Shown: one piece after another, positions 24,696-33,947 of the stretch
Layout of the letters: each line of letters begins with the position of its first letter
Position numbering within the stretch: the stretch's first letter is position 1
Source of the DNA: Pseudomonas mangiferae
GTDB lineage: Bacteria > Pseudomonadota > Gammaproteobacteria > Pseudomonadales > Pseudomonadaceae
Length of the DNA stretch: 64,000 nucleotides
NCBI RefSeq assembly: GCF_007109405.1
Contig: NZ_VJOY01000001.1
Location: forward strand, 248,001-312,000
Direction of reading: 5' to 3'
The notes under the pieces: model-generated
Database searches by the model: none
The model's input: only the letters and a program-made list of their open reading frames with translations
Told to the model about the DNA's origin: nothing
Position numbers and translations under genes: made by a program

Positions 24696-25163
24696 TCATT
24701 TCGAATTCGGAAGGTCGGTGGGCTCGGGATTGTTGCGAGGGTTGAGTTTTTTTATAAAAACGCACCCATAACTTGAAGTCTTCTCTATGCGCCTGTCGTA
24801 CTCGTTTTTCGAGAGATAGGCATTGGCATACCAGCCGCCCACGTAATTGGGAAAATATTCGTCATGAATAAGTTCAAGGGCGTGCAAGCGGCAACTCTTG
24901 TTTTTTTTCTGGACTAAATAGAAAATTCTATGACTATATCCCCGATGTTCTTGCTCAGTGACTTCATAGTTTTTTATTTCACAATTAAGTGCTTGGGAGT
25001 GCCACGAAATAGATTGATGGCGGATGGTGAGCACTCCGCCGCAACCACGACCTTGCCCCTGATAACGACCTTCGAAGAAATCTGCCTGTAAATTCTCGCC
25101 ATTAACTTGCCCTGAAGCAGTCAGCCACAAACTAGAAAAAATTATCATCCTGGAGATAAGCAT
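24696..25163 (-). CDS. Exported protein, putative immunity partner of the transglycosylase-like protein
   Basis: A 155-aa protein with an N-terminal hydrophobic signal (MLISRMIIFSSLWLTASGQV) and a mature part rich in aromatic and charged residues with several Cys (GRGCGGVL, LNCEI, KSCRL, YGCVF). ATG 25163 lies 4 bases after the stop of the upstream hydrolase-like gene, so the two form an operon. A longer in-frame start (22 codons earlier) would overlap the hydrolase gene and hide the signal peptide. The DNA is AT-rich compared with its surroundings, indicating acquisition. Immunity function is inferred from pairing and predicted export. Confidence 0.75.
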   Translation of the reverse strand: MLISRMIIFSSLWLTASGQVNGENLQADFFEGRYQGQGRGCGGVLTIRHQSISWHSQALNCEIKNYEVTEQEHRGYSHRIFYLVQKKNKSCRLHALELIHDEYFPNYVGGWYANAYLSKNEYDRRIEKTSSYGCVFIKKLNPRNNPEPTDLPNSK

Positions 25164-25167
25164 ATTT

Positions 25168-25980
25168 TCAATCCGGGAAATTATAGAAAAATTCAAGTTT
25201 ATCTTTGTAGGCGGAGTCTCCGGAAACATTATAGACGGATGCAGTAAAATTAAAATCCAGGCGCTCCATGGAATAAATCACTCTTTTCTTTTTTGCCTTG
25301 ATGTATAGCAGTTTCTGCCCAGGCCTTAATGAGTTCGGGTTTATGCCTGGGTTGAGCTTGAGGAGGACCTCAACAGTTGTTTCAACAGCTTTTGCTATAC
25401 GCTCTAAATTCGACAGATCTTTTGTGACGCTGATCTCAGAAGGATTTCCATCATCAATTAGAGTCACTGTAGCAAACGTGCATGCGCGCATAAGGAGATA
25501 GGCGGTGCCTGCGATTATGTTTTCCTTGGCTTGATTTCTTATGTTCTCGAAAGTCAGATATTTATAGGCGTCTGGCAAGATTAATTTTGCGTTTTCGCCT
25601 ATAAAATTATCCGTGGCCAATACATCATTAATTCCTAAATCCCCTGCGTTTCCAATTTGCATGGGTCTTTTTTCCCAAGCCTCTTGTTTTACGCCTGGAC
25701 CTGTTTCGGTATAGACGATTGCTCTTAAGAGCTTGGGGTCTACGAAAGGAACTACAAATAAGCCTGGGCTGCAAACGCCGTCGCCTTGAAAGTGCCGATT
25801 GTAGGTGGCCGCTATATCAGAAATAACACCATCATATTTTCTCCATCCTGGATTATTTCGTAGAGAAATTTCTGCACCCCTTTTCCACATTGAAAGTTCA
25901 GTTGCATTCATTGAGTACTTGTACTCCACGGCCTTGGACGGTCGGCGTGGATAGGTCTGGATATGGCTGATGGTCTGCAT
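25168..25980 (-). CDS. Transglycosylase-like protein with C-terminal LysM domain (predicted antibacterial effector)
   Basis: A 270-aa protein without a signal peptide. The middle resembles soluble lytic transglycosylase-type domains: LLRAIVYTETGPGVKQ (residue Glu in the catalytic-Glu position), KRPMQIGNAGDLG, ENIIAGTAYLLMR. Residues about 195-235 form a LysM-like motif (LERIAKAVETTVEVLLKLNPGIN, then LRPGQKLLYIK). It would cleave peptidoglycan glycan strands. ATG 25980 has AGGGAGA upstream. The AT-rich DNA contrasts with the flanking cob genes. The absence of export signal plus an adjacent exported protein fits a type VI-secreted toxin (inference; no VgrG, PAAR or Hcp gene lies in the window). 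Confidence 0.75.
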   Translation of the reverse strand: MQTISHIQTYPRRPSKAVEYKYSMNATELSMWKRGAEISLRNNPGWRKYDGVISDIAATYNRHFQGDGVCSPGLFVVPFVDPKLLRAIVYTETGPGVKQEAWEKRPMQIGNAGDLGINDVLATDNFIGENAKLILPDAYKYLTFENIRNQAKENIIAGTAYLLMRACTFATVTLIDDGNPSEISVTKDLSNLERIAKAVETTVEVLLKLNPGINPNSLRPGQKLLYIKAKKKRVIYSMERLDFNFTASVYNVSGDSAYKDKLEFFYNFPD

Positions 25981-26047
25981 CGATCTCTCCCTGAAAAGGC
26001 GATTCTAGCGGGGAGCTCCTGTTCACAGCTGTGAGGGGGTGCACAGC

Positions 26048-26764
26048 TCAGTGGGAGAGGGCTGCCCACAGGACGTCGGGGGTGGCGAACGTGCGGTCCG
26101 CGTCGGGCAACACCGGGCGGGTCAGCATCAGGACGGGGCAACACAGTTCCCGGGCCACCTGCAGCTTGGGCTCGGTGGAGGCGCCGCCGCTGTTCTTGGT
26201 GATCAGCACGTCGAAACCGCCCTGGCGGAACAGGGCTCGTTCGGCGTCCAGGGCGAACGGGCCGCGGTCGCCGATCACGCGGTAGCGGGGACCGGCGGGT
26301 TGGCCCTGCAGGCAACGTACGGTCCAGTGTTGGTGGGCGGGAATGGCGTCGAGGTGGGCGAGGGGCTCACGGCCCAGGGTGAAGAAAGGCCGCCGGAAAC
26401 CGGAGAGGGAAGCGATGAGCGCGTCCCAGTCCGCTACCTCGCGCCAATCGTCGCCCTCCGAGGCCTGCCACGCCGGACGCCGCAAGGCCCAGAGTGGTAT
26501 CCCGGTGAGCGCCGAGGCCTGGGCTGCATTGGCGCTGATGCGGGCGGCGTAGGGGTGGGTGACGTCCAGCAGCAGGTCAATGCCGGCCCGGCGAATGAAA
26601 CCGACCAGGCCCTCGGCACCGCCGAAACCACCGACCCGCACGTCGCAAGCCAGGTCCTCGGGAATCCGCCCGAGGCCGGCCAGGCTATAGACGTGGCCGG
26701 GCCCGAGGCGGCGAGCGATCCGTAGGGCATCGCCGGTACCGCCCAGCAGCAGAAAGCGTCGCAT
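26048..26764 (-). CDS. cobK: Precorrin-6A reductase CobK
   Basis: A 238-aa NADPH-dependent reductase of the aerobic cobalamin pathway. The N-terminal nucleotide-binding motif FLLLGGTGDALRIARRL is clear, followed by the family segments DLLLDVTHPYAARISANA, ITKNSGGASTEPKLQVAREL and LMLTRP. ATG 26764 overlaps the cbiD stop by one base (TGATG), so translation is coupled. It is last in the cobL-cbiD-cobK operon. Confidence 0.95.
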   Translation of the reverse strand: MRRFLLLGGTGDALRIARRLGPGHVYSLAGLGRIPEDLACDVRVGGFGGAEGLVGFIRRAGIDLLLDVTHPYAARISANAAQASALTGIPLWALRRPAWQASEGDDWREVADWDALIASLSGFRRPFFTLGREPLAHLDAIPAHQHWTVRCLQGQPAGPRYRVIGDRGPFALDAERALFRQGGFDVLITKNSGGASTEPKLQVARELCCPVLMLTRPVLPDADRTFATPDVLWAALSH

Positions 26765-27861
26765 CACTCGAGCGCCTCCCCGACGATCAGCCCCTGGCGG
26801 TCGATGGCGAACACTTCCAGCCGCACCTGCGGCGGGACGATGGCCCGGGCGAAGCGCAGGGCGTGGCCACAGACGGCATCGCCGAGGGCGAGCCCAGCGG
26901 CCCGGGCCTCGGCGAGGGCCTGCTGGCTGGTGTTGGCCGCGCACATGCGCGCCTGAAGCGAGGGATCGGCTCCCAGGGAGCCGGCCCAGTGGGCCAGTTG
27001 CCCCAGGTCGATACTGGAATGGCGGCTGTGCAGATCCAGGTGGCCGCCCGCGAGCTTGCTGATCTTGCCGAACCCGCCACACAGGCTGAGGGTGTTCACC
27101 GGCGCCTTGCGCAGGTGCTTGAGCACCGCACCGGCGAAGTCGCCCATTTCGATCAGCGCCAGGTCCGGCAATCGGTAGCGCTGGCGCATGGCGTCTTCGC
27201 TGGCGTTGCCGGTGCAGGCGGCGAGATGGCCGACGCCGTTGGCCCGCGCCACGTCGATGCCCTGGTGGATCGAGGCGATGTAGGCCGAACAGGAGAACGG
27301 TCGGACGATGCCAGTGGTGCCGAGGATGGACAGCCCGCCGAGGATGCCCAGGCGCGGGTTCATGGTCTTCAGCGCCAACTCCTCACCGCCCTCGACGCCG
27401 ACGATCACTTCGAAGCCGCCCGGGTAGCCCAGGCGCAGGGCGAGTTCGTGCAGATGCACGGCGATCATCTGCCGTGGCACCGGGTTGATCGCCGGTTCGC
27501 CCACCGGCAGGGTCAGGCCCGGGCGGGTCACGGTGCCCACGCCCGGACCGGCACGGAAGCGCACGCCCGGCTCGGGCAGCAGGCGCACCCGGGCGAAAAC
27601 CAGGGCCCCGTGGGTCACGTCGGGATCGTCGCCGGCATCCTTGAGCGTGGCGGCTTCCGCGCCGTCCTCCCAGGGGCGACAGTGGACCAGGCGCATCAGC
27701 ACGTGCTGGCCCTTGGGCAGGACGATCTCCGCCGCATCGCTGACGTGACCTTCCAGCAGCAGGCGGGCGGCCGCGAGGCTGGTGGCGGTGGCGCAACTCC
27801 CGGTGGTGTAGCCGCTGCGCAGCGGAACCGGCTGTTCGGGTGTCTCGTCGCGCATCGACAT
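26764..27861 (-). CDS. cbiD: Cobalt-precorrin-5B (C1)-methyltransferase CbiD
   Basis: A 365-aa CbiD family enzyme. It has the N-terminal [18 protein letters not shown] signature, the INPVPRQMI segment, [16 protein letters not shown] and [18 protein letters not shown]. CbiD methylates C1 in the anaerobic route, but in Pseudomonas it takes the place of CobF in the otherwise aerobic set; no cobF is seen here. It lies 3 bases after cobL and overlaps cobK by one base. ATG 27861 is chosen; ATG two codons later is possible. Confidence 0.95.
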   Translation of the reverse strand: MSMRDETPEQPVPLRSGYTTGSCATATSLAAARLLLEGHVSDAAEIVLPKGQHVLMRLVHCRPWEDGAEAATLKDAGDDPDVTHGALVFARVRLLPEPGVRFRAGPGVGTVTRPGLTLPVGEPAINPVPRQMIAVHLHELALRLGYPGGFEVIVGVEGGEELALKTMNPRLGILGGLSILGTTGIVRPFSCSAYIASIHQGIDVARANGVGHLAACTGNASEDAMRQRYRLPDLALIEMGDFAGAVLKHLRKAPVNTLSLCGGFGKISKLAGGHLDLHSRHSSIDLGQLAHWAGSLGADPSLQARMCAANTSQQALAEARAAGLALGDAVCGHALRFARAIVPPQVRLEVFAIDRQGLIVGEALE

Positions 27862-27864
27862 GGA

Positions 27865-29082
27865 TCAGGCGTCCGCCCCAAGCGGCTTGCGGGCCTCCAG
27901 CAGGGTCACCGGCAGCGCCTGGCGCCAGGTGTCGAAGCCCCCCAGCGGCTGGGCATGGGCTACCGCCAGGCGCACCAGGTCGCCGCCGTGCCGGGCGCGC
28001 CAGTCCACCAGGCGCGCCTCGCTTTGCAGGGTCACGGCATTGGCCACCAGGCGCCCACCCGGCTTGAGCCGCTCCCAGCACTGCTCCAGCACGCCGGGCA
28101 CGGTCACGCCGCCACCGATGAAGATGGCGTCCGGCGTCGCCAGCCCGGTCAGCGCGTCGGGGGCGTGGCCGGCTACCAATGCCAGACCCGGCACGCCCAG
28201 GGCGTCGCGGTTGTGTTCGATGAGCGCCTGGCGCCCGGGGTCGGCCTCGACCGCCAGTGCACGGCAGGCCGGGTGGCTGCGCATCCATTCGATGCCGATG
28301 GAGCCACAGCCGGCACCGACGTCCCACAGCAGCTCGCCCGGAGACGGCGCCAGGCGCGCGAGGGTGACGGCGCGGACGTCGCGCTTGGTGAGCTGGCCAT
28401 CGTGGCGATAGGCGTGGTCCGGCAGGCCGGGTGTCAGGGGCAGACACTGGGCATCTTCCGTTGCCCGGCATTCCACGGCGATCAGGTTGAGGGCAGCCAC
28501 GGTGGAAATCGACCACGCGGCCGCCTGTCCATCCAGGCGTCGTTCGTCGTCGCCCCCCAGGTGCTCCAGCACCTGCAATCGGCTGGGGCCGAAGCCACGC
28601 GCCGTCAGCAGGGCTGCCACTGCCGCCGGGCTTTGCCCGTCCTGGCTGAGGATCAGCAGCCGGGCGCCGGGCTGGATGTGGGGCTGCAGCGCCACCAGAG
28701 GGCGGCCCACCAGGGACAGCACCCGGCAGTCCTGCAGTGCCCAGCCCAGGCGCGCGGCGGCCAAGGAGGGTGAGGAGGGCGCCGGCAGGATGTGCAGTTC
28801 CGACGCCTCCAGGCGCTGGGCGAGGCTGGCGCCGACGCCGTACAGCATCGGGTCGCCGCTGGCCAGCACGCAGACCGGCTGGCCTCGACGGGCCAGGACC
28901 GGCTCGAGGGAGAATGGGGTGGGCCAGGGCTGGCGCTCGGCGTCGATGCAGCGGGGTAGCAGGGCCAGGTGGCGCGTGCCGCCGACGATCAGCCGGGCAT
29001 CGCGCAGGGCGCGGCGCGCCGCCTTGCCCAGGCCCCCATAGCCGTCTTCGCCGATTCCCACCACCGTCAGCCAGGCCGCCAT
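27865..29082 (-). CDS. cobL: Precorrin-6Y C5,15-methyltransferase (decarboxylating) CobL
   Basis: A 405-aa two-domain enzyme. The N-terminal CbiE-like domain (about residues 1-205) has [30 protein letters not shown] and [13 protein letters not shown]. The C-terminal CbiT-like Rossmann methyltransferase domain has [18 protein letters not shown] and [21 protein letters not shown]. It methylates C5 and C15 and decarboxylates the acetate side chain. ATG 29082 has GAGGAG upstream; the frame is open far beyond. It is the first gene of cobL-cbiD-cobK and divergent from cobG. Confidence 0.95.
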   Translation of the reverse strand: MAAWLTVVGIGEDGYGGLGKAARRALRDARLIVGGTRHLALLPRCIDAERQPWPTPFSLEPVLARRGQPVCVLASGDPMLYGVGASLAQRLEASELHILPAPSSPSLAAARLGWALQDCRVLSLVGRPLVALQPHIQPGARLLILSQDGQSPAAVAALLTARGFGPSRLQVLEHLGGDDERRLDGQAAAWSISTVAALNLIAVECRATEDAQCLPLTPGLPDHAYRHDGQLTKRDVRAVTLARLAPSPGELLWDVGAGCGSIGIEWMRSHPACRALAVEADPGRQALIEHNRDALGVPGLALVAGHAPDALTGLATPDAIFIGGGVTVPGVLEQCWERLKPGGRLVANAVTLQSEARLVDWRARHGGDLVRLAVAHAQPLGGFDTWRQALPVTLLEARKPLGADA

Positions 29083-29157
29083 CCGCCACTCCTCGTTCCG
29101 CCAGCCGCCGACGCTCGCTGTCGCGGCCAGGCCCAAAGCGGGCATAATACCGCGTCG

Positions 29158-29332
29158 TCGGTGCCCTTCGGGGCCGGGAATCGCACGCGCCGCGTCGCGA
29201 AGGCCCGAGGGAACACGGAACCAGCCGTGGCTGTCCCCGCAACTGTATGCAGCGAGTCCTGCGCACCGTGCCACTGGCGTCCGCCGGGAAGGCCGCGCCG
29301 GGCGTCGACCTGCCAGCCAGGAGACCTGCCGA
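29158..29332 (+). promoter_or_regulatory. Cobalamin riboswitch upstream of cobG-cobH-cobI-cobJ
   Basis: It has CGGTGCCCTTCGG at the 5' end, GAGGGAACACGG, the core GTGGCTGTCCCCGCAACTGT (one change from the usual CTGCCCCC), GTGCCACTGGCG, CCGGGAAGGCC, and the B12 box CAGCCAGGAGACCTGCCG near 29314-29331. A CATAAT -10-like hexamer at 29143-29148 precedes it. The cobG start follows about 105 bases later. Confidence 0.93.
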
Positions 29333-29436
29333 CGGATGGGTCGCGTGCCAACATCGGGCGGGGTGCACCGATGCTGGCGGACCGCCTCGTGGGCGGCCGT
29401 CAGGTCCGGTGGTGCGATCGCCAAACGGACCGAACC

Positions 29437-30822
29437 TTGAACGACCGACCGCTCTCCACCCCGGCTCTCCCCACCCCGCGCCCCTCCGCGTGCCCGGGGC
29501 TGTTGCGCATCGTCCCTGCCCGGGATGGCGGCATCTGCCGGGTGCGCCTGCCGGGAGGCCGTCTGGACGCAGCCTCGCTACGGCGACTGGCCGAGGCCGC
29601 CCATCGCCATGCCAGCGGCGTGCTGGAAGTGACCAACCGGGCCAACCTGCAGGTCCGCGGGGTCCGGCCGGAGCGGGCGGATGCACTGATCCGTGACCTG
29701 CTGGACGCCGGCCTCGGGCCGCGGGTCGCCGGGGCGGACGACGTGCGCAACCTGCTGCTGAGCCCCGCCGCCGGCCTCGATCCCCAGGCCGGCATGGACG
29801 TGCGTCCGCTGGCGCAGCGTCTGCTGCAGGCCTTGGAGAACGAGCCGCGCTTCCATGGACTCTCGCCGAAATTCGCCCTGTCCCTGGACGGCGGCGAAAC
29901 CATGGCCATGCTCGACCATCCCCATGATCTCTGGCTGAGTGCCCTGGAAGGGCCGGATGGCCAGCCGCTGGTGGCCTTCGGCCTGGCGGGCTGCGTGCCG
30001 CAGGCAGCGGGCGACCCGCCGGCGCTGGCTGCTTTTCCCCGGGCTGGCGTGGTGGAGGGGGTGGTGACCCTGCTGCACCTCTTCCTCGATCTGGCCGAGT
30101 CAGGCGTGGCGGGCCCGGACTGTACCCGCATGCGCCACCTGCTGGCCCGGCTGCCGGCCAGCGCGCTGTTGCAGCGGCTACGTGAGCGCCTGGCCGTTCC
30201 TCTGTTGGAACGTGCCTGGCTGGCGACGTGGCGTCGCGCCCCGGCGCCGATGGACGCCCACATCGGCATCCATCCCCAACGCCAGGCCGGTTTATGCCTG
30301 GTGGGCGCAGCGCCCTGGCTGGGGCGGGTGGACGCCGCGAGCCTGATCGCCCTGGCCGACTTGGCGGAGCGCGTCGGCGACGGCAGCCTGCATTTCACTC
30401 CCTGGCAGAGCCTGGTCCTGCCCAACGTGCCGGTTGCGCACGCGGCCAACGCCCTGGCCGGCCTGGAAGCCCTGGGTCTGGCGACCCAGCCCGGGGCGCC
30501 GGCCACCCGCCTGGTGGCCTGCAGCGGCAGCGCCGGCTGCGCCCGCGCCCAGGCCGATACCAAGGCGGATGCCCTGACCCTGGCTCGCCGCTGGCCGGCC
30601 GGGCTGTCACTCCCGCCCCTGCATTTCAGTGGCTGCCCGCGCAGCTGCGCGGCGGCCCACGTGGCGCCCTATACCCTGCTGGCCATCGACGCCGGCCACT
30701 ACGACCTGTTCCGCCGCGACGCCGGCCACGACGGCTTCGGCCGGCGGCTGGCTCGTGGCCTTGACCTCGACGCCGCTGTCACGCGCCTCGCCGAGGAAGC
30801 CCGGAGTACCCCCCATGATTGA
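29437..30822 (+). CDS. cobG: Precorrin-3B synthase CobG
   Basis: A 461-aa nitrite/sulfite reductase-like monooxygenase that converts precorrin-3A to precorrin-3B with oxygen, marking the aerobic pathway. It has [21 protein letters not shown] near the start, [15 protein letters not shown], and the Fe-S/siroheme-type Cys pattern [11 protein letters not shown]...FSGCPRSCA (last about 80 residues). The start is uncertain: TTG 29437 (GGA upstream) gives the usual N-terminus; ATG 29371 in the same frame would add 22 residues not typical of the family. It overlaps cobH by 8 bases. Confidence 0.93.
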   Translation: MNDRPLSTPALPTPRPSACPGLLRIVPARDGGICRVRLPGGRLDAASLRRLAEAAHRHASGVLEVTNRANLQVRGVRPERADALIRDLLDAGLGPRVAGADDVRNLLLSPAAGLDPQAGMDVRPLAQRLLQALENEPRFHGLSPKFALSLDGGETMAMLDHPHDLWLSALEGPDGQPLVAFGLAGCVPQAAGDPPALAAFPRAGVVEGVVTLLHLFLDLAESGVAGPDCTRMRHLLARLPASALLQRLRERLAVPLLERAWLATWRRAPAPMDAHIGIHPQRQAGLCLVGAAPWLGRVDAASLIALADLAERVGDGSLHFTPWQSLVLPNVPVAHAANALAGLEALGLATQPGAPATRLVACSGSAGCARAQADTKADALTLARRWPAGLSLPPLHFSGCPRSCAAAHVAPYTLLAIDAGHYDLFRRDAGHDGFGRRLARGLDLDAAVTRLAEEARSTPHD

Positions 30823-31441
30823 CTACATCCGCGACGGCGAAGCCATCTATCGCCAGTCGTTCTCCATCATCCGCGCCGAGGCCCGGCTGGACGGCATCCC
30901 CGCCGACCTGGAAAAACTGGCGGTCCGGGTGATCCATGCCTGCGGCATGGTGGACGTGGTGGAGGACCTGCGGTTTTCCAGCGGCGCCGGGCAGGCCGGG
31001 CGCGAGGCCCTGCAGGCGGGGGCGGCGATCCTCTGCGACGCCCGCATGGTGGCCGAGGGGGTCACCCGCTCGCGCTTGCCGGCGGACAACCCGGTGATCT
31101 GCACCCTCAACGATCCGGGCATCCCGGCCCTGGCGGCGGCCCGCGGCAACACCCGTTCGGCGGTGGCCCTGGAACACTGGGGCGAGCGCCTGGCCGGCAG
31201 CGTGGTAGTGATCGGCAATGCCCCCACCGCGCTGTTCTACCTGCTGGAAATGCTCGACGCCGGCGCGCCGAAGCCGGCGCTGATCCTCGGTTTCCCGGTG
31301 GGCTTCGTCGGCGCCGCCGAGTCCAAGGCCCTGCTGGCGGCGGACAGCCGCGGTGTGCCGTTCGTGACGGTGATGGGCCGGCGCGGCGGCAGCGCCATGG
31401 CCGCGGCGGCGGTCAACGCCCTGGCCACGGAGCGCGAGTGA
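30815..31441 (+). CDS. cobH: Precorrin-8X methylmutase CobH
   Basis: A 208-aa enzyme that moves the methyl group from C11 to C12, forming hydrogenobyrinic acid. Motifs include the catalytic-His region [20 protein letters not shown] (about residues 36-55), [34 protein letters not shown] and [16 protein letters not shown] 30815 lies within the end of cobG. The stop overlaps the cobI start. Confidence 0.96.
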   Translation: MIDYIRDGEAIYRQSFSIIRAEARLDGIPADLEKLAVRVIHACGMVDVVEDLRFSSGAGQAGREALQAGAAILCDARMVAEGVTRSRLPADNPVICTLNDPGIPALAAARGNTRSAVALEHWGERLAGSVVVIGNAPTALFYLLEMLDAGAPKPALILGFPVGFVGAAESKALLAADSRGVPFVTVMGRRGGSAMAAAAVNALATERE

Positions 31442-32166
31442 TGCGTGGCTGTCTCTACGGCCTGGGCGTCGGCCCCGGCGACCCGGAACTGCTGACCCTC
31501 AAGGCGCTGCGCCTGCTCAAGGCCGCGCCAGTGGTGGCGTACTTCGTCGCCCGGGGCAAGAAGGGCAACGCCTTCGGCATCATCGAGGGGCACCTGGAAC
31601 CCCGCCAGGCGCGCCTGCCCCTGGTTTACCCGGTGACCACCGAGGCCCTGGCGCCGCCGCTGTACTACGAGCAGATCATCGCCGACTTCTACGACACCGC
31701 CGCGCTGGCCGTGGCCGAACACCTGGACGCCGGCCGCGACGTGGCGGTGATCTGCGAGGGCGACCCATTCTTCTACGGCTCCTACATGTACCTGCACGAC
31801 CGCCTGGCGACGCGCTATGACACCCAGGTGGTGCCGGGCGTGTGCTCCATGCTGGGCAGCGCCGCGGTGCTGGGCGCGCCCCTGGTGTACCGCAACCAGA
31901 GCCTGTCGGTGCTGTCCGGGGTGTTGCCGGAGGAGGAACTGGAACGCCGCCTGGCCGAAGCCGAGGCAGCGGTGGTGATGAAACTGGGGCGCAACTTTGC
32001 CAAGGTGCGGCGGGTGCTGGAGGGGCTTGGCCTGGCCGGGCGCGCCCTCTACGTGGAACGCGCCACCATGGCCAACCAGCGAATCGTCCCGCTGGACCAG
32101 GTGGACCCCATGGCCTCTCCGTATTTCTCCATGATCGTGATTCCCGGCGAACGGTGGCAGGCCTGA
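31441..32166 (+). CDS. cobI: Precorrin-2 C20-methyltransferase CobI
   Basis: A 241-aa SAM-dependent tetrapyrrole methylase. It contains [22 protein letters not shown] at the N-terminus, [23 protein letters not shown], and [20 protein letters not shown]. It acts early in the pathway, converting precorrin-2 to precorrin-3A. ATG 31441 overlaps the cobH stop (TGATG); GTG 31438 is one codon upstream. Its stop overlaps the cobJ start. Confidence 0.96.
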   Translation: MRGCLYGLGVGPGDPELLTLKALRLLKAAPVVAYFVARGKKGNAFGIIEGHLEPRQARLPLVYPVTTEALAPPLYYEQIIADFYDTAALAVAEHLDAGRDVAVICEGDPFFYGSYMYLHDRLATRYDTQVVPGVCSMLGSAAVLGAPLVYRNQSLSVLSGVLPEEELERRLAEAEAAVVMKLGRNFAKVRRVLEGLGLAGRALYVERATMANQRIVPLDQVDPMASPYFSMIVIPGERWQA

Positions 32167-33866
32167 TGCACGACGACGATTTTCGGGCGCTCGCGGACGC
32201 ACCCGCCGCCATTCTCATCCTGGGCCAGCAGGCACTGGGCACCGCGCGACGCCTCCAGGCCGTCCTGCCGGGTTCGCGCATCCACGGGCTGGATGGCCGC
32301 GTGCAGGGCGCGGATGCCGCCTACACCGTCTTCGGCGATACCCTGCGCCAGCTCTATCGCGACGACGTGCCCCTGGTGGTGCTGTGCGCCGCCGGCATCG
32401 TGATCCGCAGCCTGGCCCCGCTGCTGCTGGAGAAGGGCGCGGAGCCGCCGGTCCTGGCGGTGGCGGAGGATGGTAGCGCGGTGGTACCGCTGCTGGGCGG
32501 CTTGCGGGGCGTGAATCGCCTGGCCCGGCGGATCGGCGAGGGCCTGGCGGTGGCGCCGGCCATCACCACCAGCGGCGAGCTGCGCTTCGGCACCTGCCTG
32601 CTGGACCCGCCGGCCGGCTACGCCCTGGCCGACTTGGAGCAGGGCAAACGCTTCGTCGCCGACCTGCTGGGCGGCGAGCAGGTGCGGCTGGAAGGCGACG
32701 CGCCCTGGCTGGCGACGGAGCGCTTGCCCTGGGCGGACGACGCCCGGCGCACCATCCGGGTCAGTTGCGTCGCCTCGGCGTCGTCTGACGACGCCCTGCT
32801 GATCCATCCGCGGGTGATCGTCGCCCGGGTTCGGCCGCCCTTCGAGGAGCTGGCCTTGCAGGTGCGCCAGGCCCTGGCCAGCGCCGGCTTGGCGTTTCAC
32901 AGCCTGGCCTGCCTGGCCGCCGAGGCGGCCATGATGGGCAACCCGGCGCTGCAGGCCGCCGCCGAAACCCTGGGCGTCCCCATACGCTACCTGGAAGGCT
33001 CCGAGGTATTGCCCGACCGCCTGCCCGGGCCTTCCGGGGACGGCCTGTCCCTGCATCAAGCCCCGGCGCCCTTCGATCCGGCCACCCTGGGTCGGGCGCG
33101 CGGTCGCCTGACGGTGATCGGCCTGGGCCCCGGCGCGGCCGAGTTCATGTTGCCAGCCACGCGCCGGGCCCTGGACGAGGCCCAGGACCTGCTGGGTTAC
33201 CAGACCTACGTGGATATGGCGGGGCCGCTGCGCGTTGGCCAGGTGCGCCATGCCAGCGACAACCGGGAGGAGCTGGAGCGCGCCCGCCATGCCTTCACCC
33301 TGGCCGCGCAGGGGCGCCAAGTGGTGATGATCTCCTCCGGCGACCCCGGGGTTTTCGCCATGGCCAGCGCCGTGCTGGAGGCCTTGCATGGCAGCCACGA
33401 TCCTCTCTGGCACGGGGTGGATCTGCAGGTGCTGCCGGGGGTATCCGCGGCCTTGGCCACCGCCGCCCGCGCCGGCGCGCCCCTGGGCCACGATTTCTGC
33501 ATGCTGTCGCTCTCCGACAACCTCAAGCCCTGGTCCACCATCGAGCACCGGCTGGAGCAGGCCGCCCTGGCGGACCTGGTGATGGCCTTCTACAACCCGA
33601 TTTCCCGGGCGCGGCCCTGGCAGCTGGGGCGCGCGCTGGAGATCGTCCGCCGCCACCGAGCCCCGGAGACCCGGGTGGTGCTGGGGCGCGACATCGGCCG
33701 CCCGGGGGAGCGCCTGACGACCCTGACCCTGGAGGCGCTGCAGCCGGAGCAGGTGGACATGCGCACCCTGGTGATCATCGGCTCGTCCACCACCACCGGT
33801 TTTCCCCGGCGCGGGGGCGGCGAATGGGTCTACACCCCGCGCTGGTACCCGGTGGCACCGAAATAG
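32166..33866 (+). CDS. cobJ: CbiG N-terminal domain fused to precorrin-3B C17-methyltransferase CobJ
   Basis: A 566-aa bifunctional-looking protein. The first about 300 residues are CbiG-like (AAILILGQQALGTARRLQAVLPG, VVLCAAGIVIRSLAPLL, AVVPLLGGLRGVNRLARRIG). From about residue 313 the CobJ methylase begins (RLTVIGLGPGAAEFMLPA, VVMISSGDPGVFAMASAVLE, LQVLPGVSAALATAAR, LGRDIGRPGE). CobJ methylates C17 with ring contraction. The CbiG C-terminal half is encoded separately as cobE at 13407-13823, so the two halves of one ancestral protein are in two operons. ATG 32166 overlaps cobI by one base. Confidence 0.95.
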   Translation: MHDDDFRALADAPAAILILGQQALGTARRLQAVLPGSRIHGLDGRVQGADAAYTVFGDTLRQLYRDDVPLVVLCAAGIVIRSLAPLLLEKGAEPPVLAVAEDGSAVVPLLGGLRGVNRLARRIGEGLAVAPAITTSGELRFGTCLLDPPAGYALADLEQGKRFVADLLGGEQVRLEGDAPWLATERLPWADDARRTIRVSCVASASSDDALLIHPRVIVARVRPPFEELALQVRQALASAGLAFHSLACLAAEAAMMGNPALQAAAETLGVPIRYLEGSEVLPDRLPGPSGDGLSLHQAPAPFDPATLGRARGRLTVIGLGPGAAEFMLPATRRALDEAQDLLGYQTYVDMAGPLRVGQVRHASDNREELERARHAFTLAAQGRQVVMISSGDPGVFAMASAVLEALHGSHDPLWHGVDLQVLPGVSAALATAARAGAPLGHDFCMLSLSDNLKPWSTIEHRLEQAALADLVMAFYNPISRARPWQLGRALEIVRRHRAPETRVVLGRDIGRPGERLTTLTLEALQPEQVDMRTLVIIGSSTTTGFPRRGGGEWVYTPRWYPVAPK

Positions 33867-33947
33867 TGGCGGGGATGCGGGCGGAATAGAGGCGAAACGC
33901 GGGGCTTCATCTAGGCTCAATGGGACCGTTCTGGAGGATCCTCGCCG

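Noticed and set aside
26043-26058. AGCTCAGTGGGAGAGG, resembling a tRNA D-arm
   Set aside because: It lies at the 3' end of cobK and there is no T-arm, acceptor stem or anticodon arm around it.
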